Assembly: GCA_014379205.1 (NCBI GenBank)
Contig: JACMME010000166.1
Location: 1 to 39,144, forward strand
DNA length: 39,144 bases
Origin: Gemmatimonadaceae bacterium
GTDB lineage: Bacteria > Gemmatimonadota > Gemmatimonadetes > Gemmatimonadales > Gemmatimonadaceae
Direction: 5' to 3'
Each line of letters opens with the position of its first letter. The first letter of the stretch is position 1. The notes below the pieces were generated by a model. The model was not told the origin of the DNA. It searched no databases and worked only from the letters and a program-made list of their open reading frames with translations. The translations under genes were made by a program, and so were the position numbers. This document shows positions 1-8,662 of the stretch, piece by piece.

Positions 1-270
1 GCGCTCGGCTGGGAGACTGCCCGCGGCGCGAGCTCGGCGGGACGTCTGATGTCGCGTGCGGCGTTTGGGCACACCGGCTTCACCGGAACTTCACTGTGGA
101 TCGACCCGAGCCGGGATCTTTTCGTCATTCTGCTTACCAATCGCGTGAACCCGACGCGTGAGAACCGGCGCATTGGCGGCGTGCGCTCGGCACTCGCCGA
201 TGCCGTGGTTGCGGCAATCGATGCCGCGGCCCTCACCGTGTCAAACACATCATCCGAAACATTTCCATGA
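1..270 (+). CDS. Serine hydrolase, beta-lactamase/DD-peptidase-like family, C-terminal end only
   Basis: The reading frame is open from the first base, so the gene starts upstream of the window; 89 residues are visible. The stretch GHTGFTGTSLWIDP is the conserved C-terminal region of class C beta-lactamase-like serine hydrolases, with HTG in the position of the KTG/HTG active-site motif. The catalytic SxxK and YxN motifs would be outside the window. The TGA stop overlaps the ATG of the next gene (ATGA), so the two are translationally coupled. Members of this family next to amino-sugar transporters and kinases are often cell-envelope hydrolases acting on peptidoglycan fragments; that role is inferred from the neighbours. 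The exact substrate cannot be told. Confidence 0.8.
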   Translation, partial: ALGWETARGASSAGRLMSRAAFGHTGFTGTSLWIDPSRDLFVILLTNRVNPTRENRRIGGVRSALADAVVAAIDAAALTVSNTSSETFP

Positions 271-2075
271 ACCTGACAGCAATTGACTGGGCCATTGTCG
301 TAGCCTACTTCGTGCTCTCCGCTGGCGTCGGATTCTACTTCACGAAGAAAGGAGGAGAGAGCTTAAGCGAGTACTTCCTCTCCGGGCGCAACGTGCCGTG
401 GTGGCTGGCGGGGGTTTCCATGGTCGCGACGACGTTCGCTGCGGATACGCCTCTCGTGGTAACGGGACTGGTAGTCGCCAACGGAGTCGCGGGTAACTGG
501 CTCTGGTGGAACTTCGTGATGAGCGGAATGCTCACTGTCTTCTTCTTTGCGCGGCTCTGGCGGCGCGCTCATGTGATGACCGACATCGAGTTCACCGAGA
601 TCCGTTATAGCGGAAGACCAGCCGCATTGCTCCGCGGCTTTCGCTCGATTTACCTCGGCATCTTCATTAACCTGATCATTCTCGGCTGGGTGACGCGTGC
701 GATGATCAAGATTCTGACGATCTCGCTCGGAGTGTCGCCGTATCTGGCGGTAGGCATCTGCTTCGTCATCACGGTGGCTTATTCGGTCGCGGCCGGCATG
801 TGGGCCGTGCTGTGGACGGACCTGCTGCAGTTCGTCATCAAGATGACGGCTGTGATTGTTCTCGCTGTCTTCGCGGTCAAGGCAGTAGGCGGCATGGACA
901 GTTTCAAAACGAAGCTGGCCGCGCACTTTGGTAGCGAGGACGCGGCGCTTTCAGTCCTGCCGATTCAGATGGGTTCCGAGGGAATCAGCGCTTATGCGTG
1001 GATGCCGCTAACGGCGCTCTCCGTGTTCCTCTTCGTGCAATGGTGGGCAGCCTGGTATCCGGGCGCCGAGCCCGGCGGCGGCGGTTACGTGGCGCAGCGC
1101 ATCTTTTCGGCAAAGACGGAACGAGACGGCGTTCTCGCCACACTCTTTTTCCAAGTCGCGCACTACGCCATCAGACCGTGGCCCTGGATCGTCACTGGAC
1201 TCGCAACGGTAATTCTCTACCCAACGCTTGTGGACAAGGAAGCTGGCTACGTGCATGCGTTTGTCGATCTGCTTCCGACGCCCTGGAGGGGCTTCATGAT
1301 GGCAGGCTTTGCCGCCGCATACATGTCGACCGTGGCGACGCAGCTGAACTGGGGAGCATCGTACCTCGTCAACGATTTCTACAAGCGCTTTCTGAGACGC
1401 GACGAGAGCGAACGGCATTATGTAGCAGTTTCACGTGCGGCTACCGTGCTGCTCTTCCTGCTTTCGATTGTCGTGACATGGCAGCTCTCCTCGGTCGAGC
1501 AGGCGTGGCGCTTCCTTCTTGCACTGGGAGCCGGAACCGGCCTTGTCTACATCCTTCGATGGTATTGGTGGCGCATTAACGCCTGGTCAGAGATCAGCGC
1601 GATGGCGGTTTCCTTCGTCGTGTCGATCATTGCGCTACGTGTGGTTCCGGGCTGGTTCCCGCCCAAGAATCCCAATGCGGACGCAGTCGTCATGCTGATA
1701 ACGGTGGGATGTACGACAATCGCATGGATAGCCGCGACTTTCCTTACCAAACCCGAGCCCGACGCCATCCTGGATTCGTTTTATACTCGCGTTCGCCCTG
1801 GCGGTCCGGGATGGGAACACGTTTCACGCCGGCTAGGTTTCGGACGCGAGAAGATTCCGGGAGGTTCTCTCGCCTGGGTGAACTGGATAGCCGGCGTCAT
1901 CGCGGTGTATGCAAGCCTCTTTGGAATCGGAAAAGTAGTTTTCGGCGACACCGCGCTGGGTCTCGGTCTACTGGCGGTTGCGGCGCTGGCATTCCTCTGG
2001 ATTGCGCGTTCCTTCCGTGAGGAGACACCGACTCCGCAACCCGCTGCGGCAATGGCGCCAGTTGGCGGAGACTAA
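267..2075 (+). CDS. Sodium:solute symporter (SSS family), long form
   Basis: A 602-residue polytopic membrane protein of the SSS family (SLC5/PutP/SGLT type), which couples inward sodium flow to uptake of a sugar, amino acid or similar solute. The N-terminus (WAIVVAYFVLSAGVGFYF, then SEYFLSGRNVPWW) is the typical first helix plus the family's FLSGR-type loop. The length allows about 13 or 14 helices plus a C-terminal extension that ends in an Ala/Pro-rich cytoplasmic tail. The start overlaps the stop of the upstream serine hydrolase. Co-occurrence with a NagB-PIG-L fusion, a second SSS transporter and an amino-sugar kinase suggests import of an amino sugar or anhydro-muropeptide sugar. Substrate is inferred, not seen. 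Confidence 0.85.
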   Translation: MNLTAIDWAIVVAYFVLSAGVGFYFTKKGGESLSEYFLSGRNVPWWLAGVSMVATTFAADTPLVVTGLVVANGVAGNWLWWNFVMSGMLTVFFFARLWRRAHVMTDIEFTEIRYSGRPAALLRGFRSIYLGIFINLIILGWVTRAMIKILTISLGVSPYLAVGICFVITVAYSVAAGMWAVLWTDLLQFVIKMTAVIVLAVFAVKAVGGMDSFKTKLAAHFGSEDAALSVLPIQMGSEGISAYAWMPLTALSVFLFVQWWAAWYPGAEPGGGGYVAQRIFSAKTERDGVLATLFFQVAHYAIRPWPWIVTGLATVILYPTLVDKEAGYVHAFVDLLPTPWRGFMMAGFAAAYMSTVATQLNWGASYLVNDFYKRFLRRDESERHYVAVSRAATVLLFLLSIVVTWQLSSVEQAWRFLLALGAGTGLVYILRWYWWRINAWSEISAMAVSFVVSIIALRVVPGWFPPKNPNADAVVMLITVGCTTIAWIAATFLTKPEPDAILDSFYTRVRPGGPGWEHVSRRLGFGREKIPGGSLAWVNWIAGVIAVYASLFGIGKVVFGDTALGLGLLAVAALAFLWIARSFREETPTPQPAAAMAPVGGD

Positions 2076-2295
2076 AAAGTGCTGGTCGGGCAGAACAGAG
2101 TTTGCAGAATTGGCCAGAATGAAGCGCACGGTTCCGCCTGTAATGCTGTTTATCCTGTCATGCGGCTATCAAGGATTACGACCCCATTGACTGGATCGTG
2201 CTTGTATCAATCGTGTAGTAAGTTCATATTTGAGTGCGTAGGCACACTATTGGACCGCAGCACAGAACCGAAATTCCTATCAGTGAGGTATTTAC

Positions 2296-2652
2296 ATGGC
2301 TTCCACCCAGCAACCTCTTCTCATGATCAACATCACGCCGACGGCGGCGGTCGAGGTGAAGAAGTTCATGGCCACGGAGGGCGTGTCCGAAGCGGAAGGC
2401 GGTCTGCGCGTTAGCGTGCAGCCAGGGGGTTGCAGCGGCTTCAAATACGGCCTCCTCATCGAGGAAAAGGCAGCCGAGGACGATCTCGTGCTCGAGCAGG
2501 AAGGGGTTCGGGTGTTTTGCGACCCGTTCTCGGCGCAGTATCTGAACGGGATCAATATCGATTACGTCACATCCATGCAGGGGTCCGGCTTCACATTCAA
2601 GAATCCCAACGCCACCGGCGGTTGCGGCTGCGGCAGCTCTTTTAACGCCTAA
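2296..2652 (+). CDS. erpA: A-type iron-sulfur cluster carrier (ErpA/IscA/HesB family)
   Basis: A 118-residue protein with the A-type carrier fold. It passes Fe-S clusters from the assembly scaffold to apo-enzymes in the cytoplasm. The three conserved cysteines are present: C46 in GGCSGFKYG, and C110 and C112 in the C-terminal GGCGCGSS. An extra cysteine, C75, lies between them. ErpA is the most likely member because the protein stands alone, away from an isc or suf operon; IscA or SufA cannot be excluded. A 220-bp gap precedes it, so it probably has its own promoter. The next gene starts 5 bp after its stop. Its place inside an amino-sugar cluster has no obvious reason, although the alternative complex III further along needs Fe-S clusters. 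Confidence 0.9.
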   Translation: MASTQQPLLMINITPTAAVEVKKFMATEGVSEAEGGLRVSVQPGGCSGFKYGLLIEEKAAEDDLVLEQEGVRVFCDPFSAQYLNGINIDYVTSMQGSGFTFKNPNATGGCGCGSSFNA

Positions 2653-2657
2653 GCAGC

Positions 2658-4709
2658 ATGAGTGAGACGGAGTCCGGTGTCCGGCGGGACGCTGGTTCCG
2701 TATACGAGGCTCGCGACCACCGAGTGGTTCGCGGGCCTTCTCGCATCAACCCTCCGCCGTCGACGCTGGAGCGGATTCGTACCCTGGTCGTGGACGAGCA
2801 CGATGATATCGCCCGCCTCGTAGCCGCGAGAATCGCCGCTCTCATTCGCGAAAAAGAGGCGGCTGGCGACCGCGCCGTCCTCGGTCTGGCTACGGGTTCC
2901 ACGCCCGTGGGCGTGTATAGGGAGCTGATCCGTATGCATCGCACGGAAGGTCTCAGCTTCCAGGATGTGGTGACGTTCAATCTGGATGAGTACCACCCGA
3001 TGTCACCCGAGAGCATCCACTCGTATCACCGCTTCATGTGGGAGAATCTATTCTCGCACGTGAACATCGATCCCGACAACGTGCACATCCCTCGCGGCGA
3101 CGCCGATAGGGACACGATCGACCTGGTGACCCTCCGGTACGAGGAGGCGATCCGTCAGGCGGGCGGAATAGATCTCCAGATCCTCGGCATCGGAAAGACG
3201 GGTCACATTGGATTCAATGAGCCCGGATCCGGGGCGGATAGCAGGACGAGGCTGGTGCATCTCGATGTTGTTACAAGGCGAGACGCCGCGGCCGATTTCT
3301 TCGGCGAGGACAATGTGCCGCGCGAGGCAGTAACCATGGGAGTGGCGACCATCCTCGAAGCGCGAGAGATCGTGATTCTCGCCACGGGCGAGCACAAGGC
3401 GAGAATCGTGAAGCGCGCCGTTGAGGGAGAGATCGACCTGGAAGCCGCGGCGACATTCCTCCAGCGCCACCCCAATACGACCTTCTATGTCGACCGTCCC
3501 GCCGCAGCGGAGCTTACGCGCATTGCAACACCGTGGCTTCTGGACGAAGTGGAATGGACGCCGGATCTCGTAACGCGCGCGGTGGTGTGGCTCGCAGGGC
3601 GGACGGACAAGGCTATCCTCAAACTCACCCCCCGCGACTACGCCGAAAACCAGCTCTCGTCTCTCGTGGCGCGATTCGGCGCGGCCGGAGACGTCAATGG
3701 GACTGTCTTCAACGTTTTGGGGAGCAAGATTCGTGGCAAGTCGAAGCTTCCACATAACAGGAAGATCATCTGCTTCTCTCCCCATCCTGATGATGACGTC
3801 ATCTCAATGGGAGGGATTCTTCATAAGCTGGTTGGCAATAAAAACGATATCACCGTTGCGTACATGACAAGCGGCAACATCGCCGTTTTTGACCACGAGG
3901 TACGGCGGTACGCGGACTTCATGGAGCGCATGGCACGCGATCAGCACATCGGCGAAGGGGAGACACCGCACTTCGCACGTTCGGTAAACGAGTTCCTCGA
4001 CCGCAAGCAACCGGGCGACGTGGACATTCCAGAAGTGCAGGACATAAAGCGAATCATCCGCGAAGCGGAAGCGGTGAGTGGAATAGCGACTCTCGGTCTT
4101 GGACCGGAGCGCGCGCGATTTCTGAATCTTCCGTTCTACCAGACTGGAAAGGTGCGCAAGGATCCTGTTAGTGCCGCTGACGTAGCGATAGTCCGGAATC
4201 TGCTGAAAGAGATCATGCCCGACCTGATCTTTGTAGCGGGAGATTTGTCCGACCCTCATGGCACGCACAGGATGTGCAAGGAAGCGATCGACAGAGCGCT
4301 GGGGAACCGGGAATCGGGAATCGGCAATCGGGAATCGAGGATCTTAAGCGTCGAGGATCAGAATCAAGACATTGTGGAGACCGATTCCCGATTCCCGGTT
4401 CCCGATTCGCGTCATCCCACTGCCCATCCCCTACCGCCTACTCCCGAGGTCTGGCTATACCGCGGCGCCTGGCAGGAGTGGCCCGTTACAGAAGCGACTT
4501 ATCTCGTGCCTCTCTCGCAGGAGGAACTGCGTCTCAAGATCCAGGCGATATTCAAGCATCAATCGCAAAAGGATTCTGCGCCCTTTCCGGGGCAGGACGA
4601 TCGTGAGTTCTGGCAGCGGGTGGAAGAGCGAAACAAGGGTACGGCGGCACAGCTCGACCGGCTCGGCCTGGCTGAGTACTTCGCCATGGAGGCGTACGTC
4701 GTTGAGTGA
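2658..4709 (+). CDS. Bifunctional-looking NagB (glucosamine-6-phosphate deaminase) and PIG-L/LmbE deacetylase fusion, with an in-frame heptamer-repeat insertion
   Basis: 683 residues in two domains. Residues about 35-310 are NagB-like: FNLDEYHP at 107-114 carries the catalytic aspartate region, and GIGKTGHIGFNEPGSG at 177-192 is the sugar-phosphate loop. Residues about 365-640 are PIG-L/LmbE zinc deacetylase-like: PHPDDD at 376-380 and DPHGTHR at 532-538 are the metal and active-site motifs. Fusions of this kind are known in Bacteroidota and relatives. NagB makes fructose-6-phosphate and ammonia from glucosamine-6-phosphate; the PIG-L part may deacetylate the N-acetyl precursor (inference). 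Residues about 549-596 are encoded by 7-bp tandem repeats and break the PIG-L domain between DRAL and VWLYRGAWQEW. No clear ribosome site precedes the ATG, so coupling to the Fe-S carrier 5 bp upstream is likely. Confidence 0.85.
   Translation: MSETESGVRRDAGSVYEARDHRVVRGPSRINPPPSTLERIRTLVVDEHDDIARLVAARIAALIREKEAAGDRAVLGLATGSTPVGVYRELIRMHRTEGLSFQDVVTFNLDEYHPMSPESIHSYHRFMWENLFSHVNIDPDNVHIPRGDADRDTIDLVTLRYEEAIRQAGGIDLQILGIGKTGHIGFNEPGSGADSRTRLVHLDVVTRRDAAADFFGEDNVPREAVTMGVATILEAREIVILATGEHKARIVKRAVEGEIDLEAAATFLQRHPNTTFYVDRPAAAELTRIATPWLLDEVEWTPDLVTRAVVWLAGRTDKAILKLTPRDYAENQLSSLVARFGAAGDVNGTVFNVLGSKIRGKSKLPHNRKIICFSPHPDDDVISMGGILHKLVGNKNDITVAYMTSGNIAVFDHEVRRYADFMERMARDQHIGEGETPHFARSVNEFLDRKQPGDVDIPEVQDIKRIIREAEAVSGIATLGLGPERARFLNLPFYQTGKVRKDPVSAADVAIVRNLLKEIMPDLIFVAGDLSDPHGTHRMCKEAIDRALGNRESGIGNRESRILSVEDQNQDIVETDSRFPVPDSRHPTAHPLPPTPEVWLYRGAWQEWPVTEATYLVPLSQEELRLKIQAIFKHQSQKDSAPFPGQDDREFWQRVEERNKGTAAQLDRLGLAEYFAMEAYVVE
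4302..4445. repeat. Heptamer repeat array pair inside a coding region (word GGGAATC)
   Basis: Left arm 4302-4343 is six tandem 7-mers: GGGAACC, GGGAATC twice, GGCAATC, GGGAATC, then a degenerate copy. Right arm about 4383-4411 has the reverse complement (GATTCCC twice, GGTTCCC, a degenerate copy), followed to about 4445 by a weaker C-rich 7-bp series. The arms can pair into a long hairpin. The left arm begins exactly at the codon for residue 549 of the NagB-PIG-L protein, and three 7-mers equal seven codons, so the frame is kept. The same word occurs in arrays at 7271 and 32278. Confidence 0.9.
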
Positions 4710-4762
4710 GTCATATGTCAGCTAGCACGTCACCACTCCGCCGCCCGTAGCTCGCATCCCGG

Positions 4763-6289
4763 ATGAACCAGAACTTCTCCCTCCTCGACGCCTTGGTCCT
4801 CGTCGCCTATCTCGGTGGAACGACCGCGTTGGGGATGTACATCGGCCGGAATCAAGCCAACGCCAAGGATTACTTCGTCGCCAACCGCGCTATTCCATGG
4901 TGGGCGGTCCTCTTTTCCGTCGTCGCGAGCGAGACGAGCGCGCTGACGTTCATAAGTATTCCGGGACTCGCATATCTCGGTAACCTCGGATTTCTTCAGG
5001 TTGTCGCCGGGTACATCATTGGGCGCATTGTCATCGCCTACACCCTCCTGCCTCGATACTACGAGGGGGAGCTCGTCACAGCGTATGCGCTCCTCGAGCA
5101 GCGCTTCGGCCTCGCTACACGCCGCTTCACGTCCATCGTGTTCATGGTCACCCGCGCCATGGCTGACGCGGTTCGCGTCTTCGCGACCGCCATTCCGGTA
5201 GCGTTGATTCTCGGATCGGCTGTGCCTCGCGAGTATGCGATGCCGGCCGCAATAATCATCCTCGGCCTTCTGACTGTCGTTTACACCTACCGCGGCGGCA
5301 TGAAGGCCGTGGTATGGACCGAGCTTGTCCAGGCAGGTGTTTACCTGCTTGGTGGTACCTCGGCTTTGATTCTATTAGGCAGGTCGGTGGATGGTGGCTG
5401 GAATGCGATCCTCTCCGCGGCGTCAAATGCGGACAAGCTTATGGCGATCGACTGGTACACGGGACTCGACCGCCCTCATACCGTTTTCGCCGGACTGATC
5501 GGCGGCGCTTTTCTATCAATGGCGTCGCACGGCGCCGACCAGCTGATTGTGCAGCGGCTACTGTCTTCCCGCAGCCTGCGTGATGCGCAACGCGCCCTGA
5601 TCGGAAGCGGATTCGTCGTTTTCGCACAGTTCACACTATTCCTCATGATCGGTGTAGGGCTGTGGGTGTTCTACGGCGGACGTACTTTCGCTACACCTGA
5701 CTCGATATTCCCAACGTTCATCGTTGAGAGAATGCCGCCCGGCCTTCTCGGACTTATTCTCGCCGCGATAGTTGCGGCGACCATGAGTACGCATTCGGGA
5801 GCCATCAATTCGCTGGCCGCCGCAACGACTCACGATATCTATCTCCCCCTGACGAAGCGAAGTGCGAATGATCCGGAGACGCTGCGGGTCGGCAAGTTGT
5901 TCGCGCTTATCTGGGGCGTGGGACTCACCGCCGGCGCGCTCTTGTTTCGCGAGCAGGGAACGCCGGTGGTCGTGGTCGCCCTCGGCATAGCCTCGTTCAC
6001 GTACGGAGCGCTTCTCGGCGGATTCTTTCTCGGCATTTTCTGGCCGCGAGCGGTGCAGCGGGACGCGATTACGGGAATGTCGGTTGGTATTTTCGCCATG
6101 GCATTTGTCGTCTTTGCACGGCAGCTCTCAGCGGCGTATCCCGGGCTCGCTGATACACTCGGCCCACTCGCGCGAATCGCATGGCCGTGGTATGTGCTGA
6201 TCGGCACCACGGTAACACTGATCACCGGCGTAGTCTCGTCTTACACGCACGGCAACCCTCGCACGGGCACGGAAAGAGGTGCGGCTTGA
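4763..6289 (+). CDS. Sodium:solute symporter (SSS family), second copy
   Basis: 508 residues, the usual length for a 13-helix SSS symporter of the PutP/SGLT type in the inner membrane. The N-terminal DALVLVAYLGGTTALGMYIG helix and the KDYFVANRAIPWW loop are family hallmarks, and ASETSALTFIS in helix 2 resembles the sodium-site region. It is only distantly related to the 602-residue SSS protein at 267, so the two are unlikely to be recent duplicates and may carry different compounds. The kinase gene downstream starts inside its stop codon (TTGA overlap), which points to a transported sugar that is phosphorylated on entry. The substrate, possibly GlcNAc or MurNAc, is inferred from context. Confidence 0.85.
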   Translation: MNQNFSLLDALVLVAYLGGTTALGMYIGRNQANAKDYFVANRAIPWWAVLFSVVASETSALTFISIPGLAYLGNLGFLQVVAGYIIGRIVIAYTLLPRYYEGELVTAYALLEQRFGLATRRFTSIVFMVTRAMADAVRVFATAIPVALILGSAVPREYAMPAAIIILGLLTVVYTYRGGMKAVVWTELVQAGVYLLGGTSALILLGRSVDGGWNAILSAASNADKLMAIDWYTGLDRPHTVFAGLIGGAFLSMASHGADQLIVQRLLSSRSLRDAQRALIGSGFVVFAQFTLFLMIGVGLWVFYGGRTFATPDSIFPTFIVERMPPGLLGLILAAIVAATMSTHSGAINSLAAATTHDIYLPLTKRSANDPETLRVGKLFALIWGVGLTAGALLFREQGTPVVVVALGIASFTYGALLGGFFLGIFWPRAVQRDAITGMSVGIFAMAFVVFARQLSAAYPGLADTLGPLARIAWPWYVLIGTTVTLITGVVSSYTHGNPRTGTERGAA

Positions 6290-7218
6290 GTCTCGTCGTC
6301 GCGGGAGTTGACGGTGGCGGCTCAAAGACGAAAGTCTGGATCTCGGGTGTTCAGGGTGCGCACCTCGCGGAAGCGGAGGGACCGGGAAGCGCCGTGAAGC
6401 CTGGCGAGGCGGATCGTTCCGCGGATGTTGTCGCGAACACGTTGCGAGAGGCACTCTCCGCTTGCGGAATGCAGAGCGTGATACCACGAGTCCTGTGCAT
6501 TGGTGTCGCCGGCGTCGGTCGCGACGACCAACGTCATGCGCTCTGGCAGGCGCTAACCAATCGCGACATCGCCGACGAGGTAATCGTGCGAACCGACGCG
6601 GAGATCGCGCTGGAAGACGCATTCGGCGACGGCGCCGGCATACTTCTCATCAGTGGAACAGGATCGATAGCGTTAGCGCGGGGACCCGCAGGAGGGAGCG
6701 CACGATGCGGCGGATGGGGCCCAGTATGCGGTGACGAAGGAGGTGGTGCGTGGATCGGTCGGCGCGCACTTTCGGTGGTGACGGCCGCCTCGGACGGGCG
6801 TGAGCCGGAAACGGCCCTGGTCGGAATGATTCTGCAAGCGACAGGCGTCAATCGGATTGAAGAGCTGGTTTCTTGGGCTTCGTCGGCAACTCCCGCGCTG
6901 CTGGCGTCGCTCGTTCCCGCTGTGATAGCAGCCGCGGAAGACGGTGACCAGCGAGCAAACGCATTGCTAGGCATGGCCGCGGAGGAGTTGGTTCTGCATG
7001 TGCGTACGCTTGCTCGCAAGCTCTTCGGAGAGGAACGCGCAGCGTGTCCAGTAGCCTTGACTGGCGGGCTACTCAGTCCGGGTGCCCTGCTCAGAAAGCG
7101 AGTGGAGCATCGGATGAAGGCAGCGGTACCTGGAGCGCAGGTGCGAAGCGAAGAGGTGGTTCCTGTGCGCGGTGCCATTGCGGCAGCGCTCGGGGCGTTG
7201 AAGGCGGGGGTGAATTGA
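6286..7218 (+). CDS. N-acetylglucosamine kinase-like ATPase (BadF/BadG/BcrA/BcrD family)
   Basis: 310 residues with the sugar-kinase/actin-like ATPase fold. The phosphate-1 motif is GVDGGGSKTK at about 7-16, and phosphate-2 is LISGTGSIAL, followed by GGWGPVCGDEGGG, a signature of the NagK/MurK-like branch. It would phosphorylate an imported amino sugar with ATP in the cytoplasm. I chose the TTG start at 6286, which overlaps the symporter stop and has AAAGAGGT just upstream; a longer frame reaching back to 6181 would run inside the symporter gene and is unlikely. GlcNAc is the most likely substrate given the NagB domain in the same cluster. MurNAc or plain glucosamine are alternatives. Confidence 0.85.
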   Translation: MSLVVAGVDGGGSKTKVWISGVQGAHLAEAEGPGSAVKPGEADRSADVVANTLREALSACGMQSVIPRVLCIGVAGVGRDDQRHALWQALTNRDIADEVIVRTDAEIALEDAFGDGAGILLISGTGSIALARGPAGGSARCGGWGPVCGDEGGGAWIGRRALSVVTAASDGREPETALVGMILQATGVNRIEELVSWASSATPALLASLVPAVIAAAEDGDQRANALLGMAAEELVLHVRTLARKLFGEERAACPVALTGGLLSPGALLRKRVEHRMKAAVPGAQVRSEEVVPVRGAIAAALGALKAGVN

Positions 7219-7220
7219 TC

Positions 7221-7344
7221 AGGAACCAGGAACCAGGAACCAGGAACCAGGAACCAGGAACCAGAGAACAGCGAATCGGGAATCGGGAATGGGGAATCGA
7301 AGTAAATAGTGCACCCTAGTTCCTGGTTCCAGGTTCCAGGTGCC
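7221..7344. repeat. Inverted heptamer arrays between convergent genes (words AGGAACC and GGGAATC)
   Basis: The array starts two bases after the kinase stop. Six perfect copies of AGGAACC fill 7221-7262. A second word, GGGAATC with variants, fills 7271-7298. The right arm at 7317-7344 is four copies of the complementary word (TGGTTCC and variants). The first and last arms can pair over about 28 bp, which would make a bidirectional transcription terminator or mRNA 3'-end hairpin for the convergent kinase and symporter genes. No ordinary GC-rich hairpin with a U-tract is present in this gap. Confidence 0.9.
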
Positions 7345-7381
7345 TCTTCCTACCAACTCGTTCGTTTCGCCGTGACCCCAA

Positions 7382-8653
7382 CTAGGCCATAATTATTGGT
7401 GACGTCACCGGCATCTCGTTTCCGATCATCCCTGGCGCCGAGTCGTCGAACTCACCCTCCCATCTGGCCATTACAACGGTCGCCAGACAATTGCCGACCA
7501 GGTTGACCGTCGTTCGCGCCATGTCCATCAGTTCGTCAACCCCGAGGATTACAGCCACGGCTTCAAGAGGTAGACCGAACGAAGCCAGGGTGCCGGACAG
7601 GATGACCAGCGATGCCCGCGGCACGGCCGCCACGCCTTTACTGGTGAGCATGAGCGTCAGCATCATGACCAGCTGCTGGCTCAACGTCAGATGTACTCCC
7701 GCCGCCTGCGCCGCGAATATCGACGCCACCGCTAGGTACAGCGTCGTCCCATCGAGGTTGAACGAATAGCCCGTCGGCATGACGAACGCGACGATGCGCT
7801 TGGGAACGCCGATAGCCTCCATCTCCTGCATCGCACGCGGAAGCGCGGCCTCGGAAGAAGTCGTCGAGAAGGCGATGAGCGCAGGTTCTTTTACAGCGCG
7901 GAAAAACTTCTTCAGGGGCACGCGGAACATGAGTGCCGCCGGGAACAGAACGAACAGCACGAGCACCACCAGCGCGCCGTACAGCGTCAGAATCAGCTTA
8001 CCAAGATTGATGAGTACACCGAGTCCACTGTGACCAACAGTGACCGCGATGGCCGCGCCAATGCCAATCGGCGCGTACCTCATGACCAGGCCCGTGAACT
8101 TGAACATGACCTCGGTGAGGGCTTCCAGTCCCTTGAGCATGATGCGCTTTGGCTCGCCGCGCACCTGGGACAAACCGACGGCGAAAAGAATCGACCAGAA
8201 CACGATCTGCAAAACTTCGTTCTTCGTCGCCGCCTCAAAAAAGCTGGCCGGAACGATATGCTCTAGCACGCCGGCGAAGGTGGTGGTGTTGGCTGCGAGC
8301 GCCTGACCCGCTTCCGGCGAAGCTTCCAGCCGAACTCCGATACCGGGTTTCGTGATATTCACTGCCGCGAGGCCTATGAAGAGCGCCAGCGTCGTAACTA
8401 TCTCGAAATAGATGATGGACTTGAGCGCCAGTCTCCCCACGCGCTTCATGTCGTCGCCGTGTCCCGCAATCCCCACAACCAGCGTGCCAAAAATGAGCGG
8501 CACGATCAGTGACTTGATCATCCGCAGGAAAATTGTCGAGAGCGGCTTGAGATGCTGTGCCGCGTCAGGGAACAGCCACCCTACCAGCGTCCCGATCGCC
8601 ATGGCGATCAGAATCCATTGAGTGAGAGATATGCGGCGGAGTGGATTTGCCAT
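7382..8653 (-). CDS. Dicarboxylate/amino acid:cation symporter (DAACS family, GltP/GltT/DctA-like)
   Basis: 423 residues, the normal length for this eight-helix, two-reentrant-loop family that takes up glutamate, aspartate or C4-dicarboxylates with protons or sodium. The serine-rich loop of hairpin 1 is visible as FSTTSSEAALP, and the helix-7 substrate and sodium site as MPTGYSFNLDGTTLY. Glutamate/aspartate versus C4-dicarboxylate specificity cannot be decided from what I can see. It lies last in a minus-strand run with an APC permease and a pyrophosphatase. Its 5' leader contains a heptamer array (8663-8725). Confidence 0.9.
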   Translation of the reverse strand: MANPLRRISLTQWILIAMAIGTLVGWLFPDAAQHLKPLSTIFLRMIKSLIVPLIFGTLVVGIAGHGDDMKRVGRLALKSIIYFEIVTTLALFIGLAAVNITKPGIGVRLEASPEAGQALAANTTTFAGVLEHIVPASFFEAATKNEVLQIVFWSILFAVGLSQVRGEPKRIMLKGLEALTEVMFKFTGLVMRYAPIGIGAAIAVTVGHSGLGVLINLGKLILTLYGALVVLVLFVLFPAALMFRVPLKKFFRAVKEPALIAFSTTSSEAALPRAMQEMEAIGVPKRIVAFVMPTGYSFNLDGTTLYLAVASIFAAQAAGVHLTLSQQLVMMLTLMLTSKGVAAVPRASLVILSGTLASFGLPLEAVAVILGVDELMDMARTTVNLVGNCLATVVMARWEGEFDDSAPGMIGNEMPVTSPIIMA

Positions 8654-8662
8654 CGGTGACTG

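Noticed and set aside
2187-2221. A sigma-70-like promoter upstream of the Fe-S carrier (TTGACT at 2187)
   Set aside because: No acceptable -10 sequence at 16-18 bp; nearest TA-rich word is too far.
6181-6285. A longer kinase start at 6181
   Set aside because: It lies within the symporter gene; the TTG at 6286 overlaps the symporter stop and has a ribosome site.
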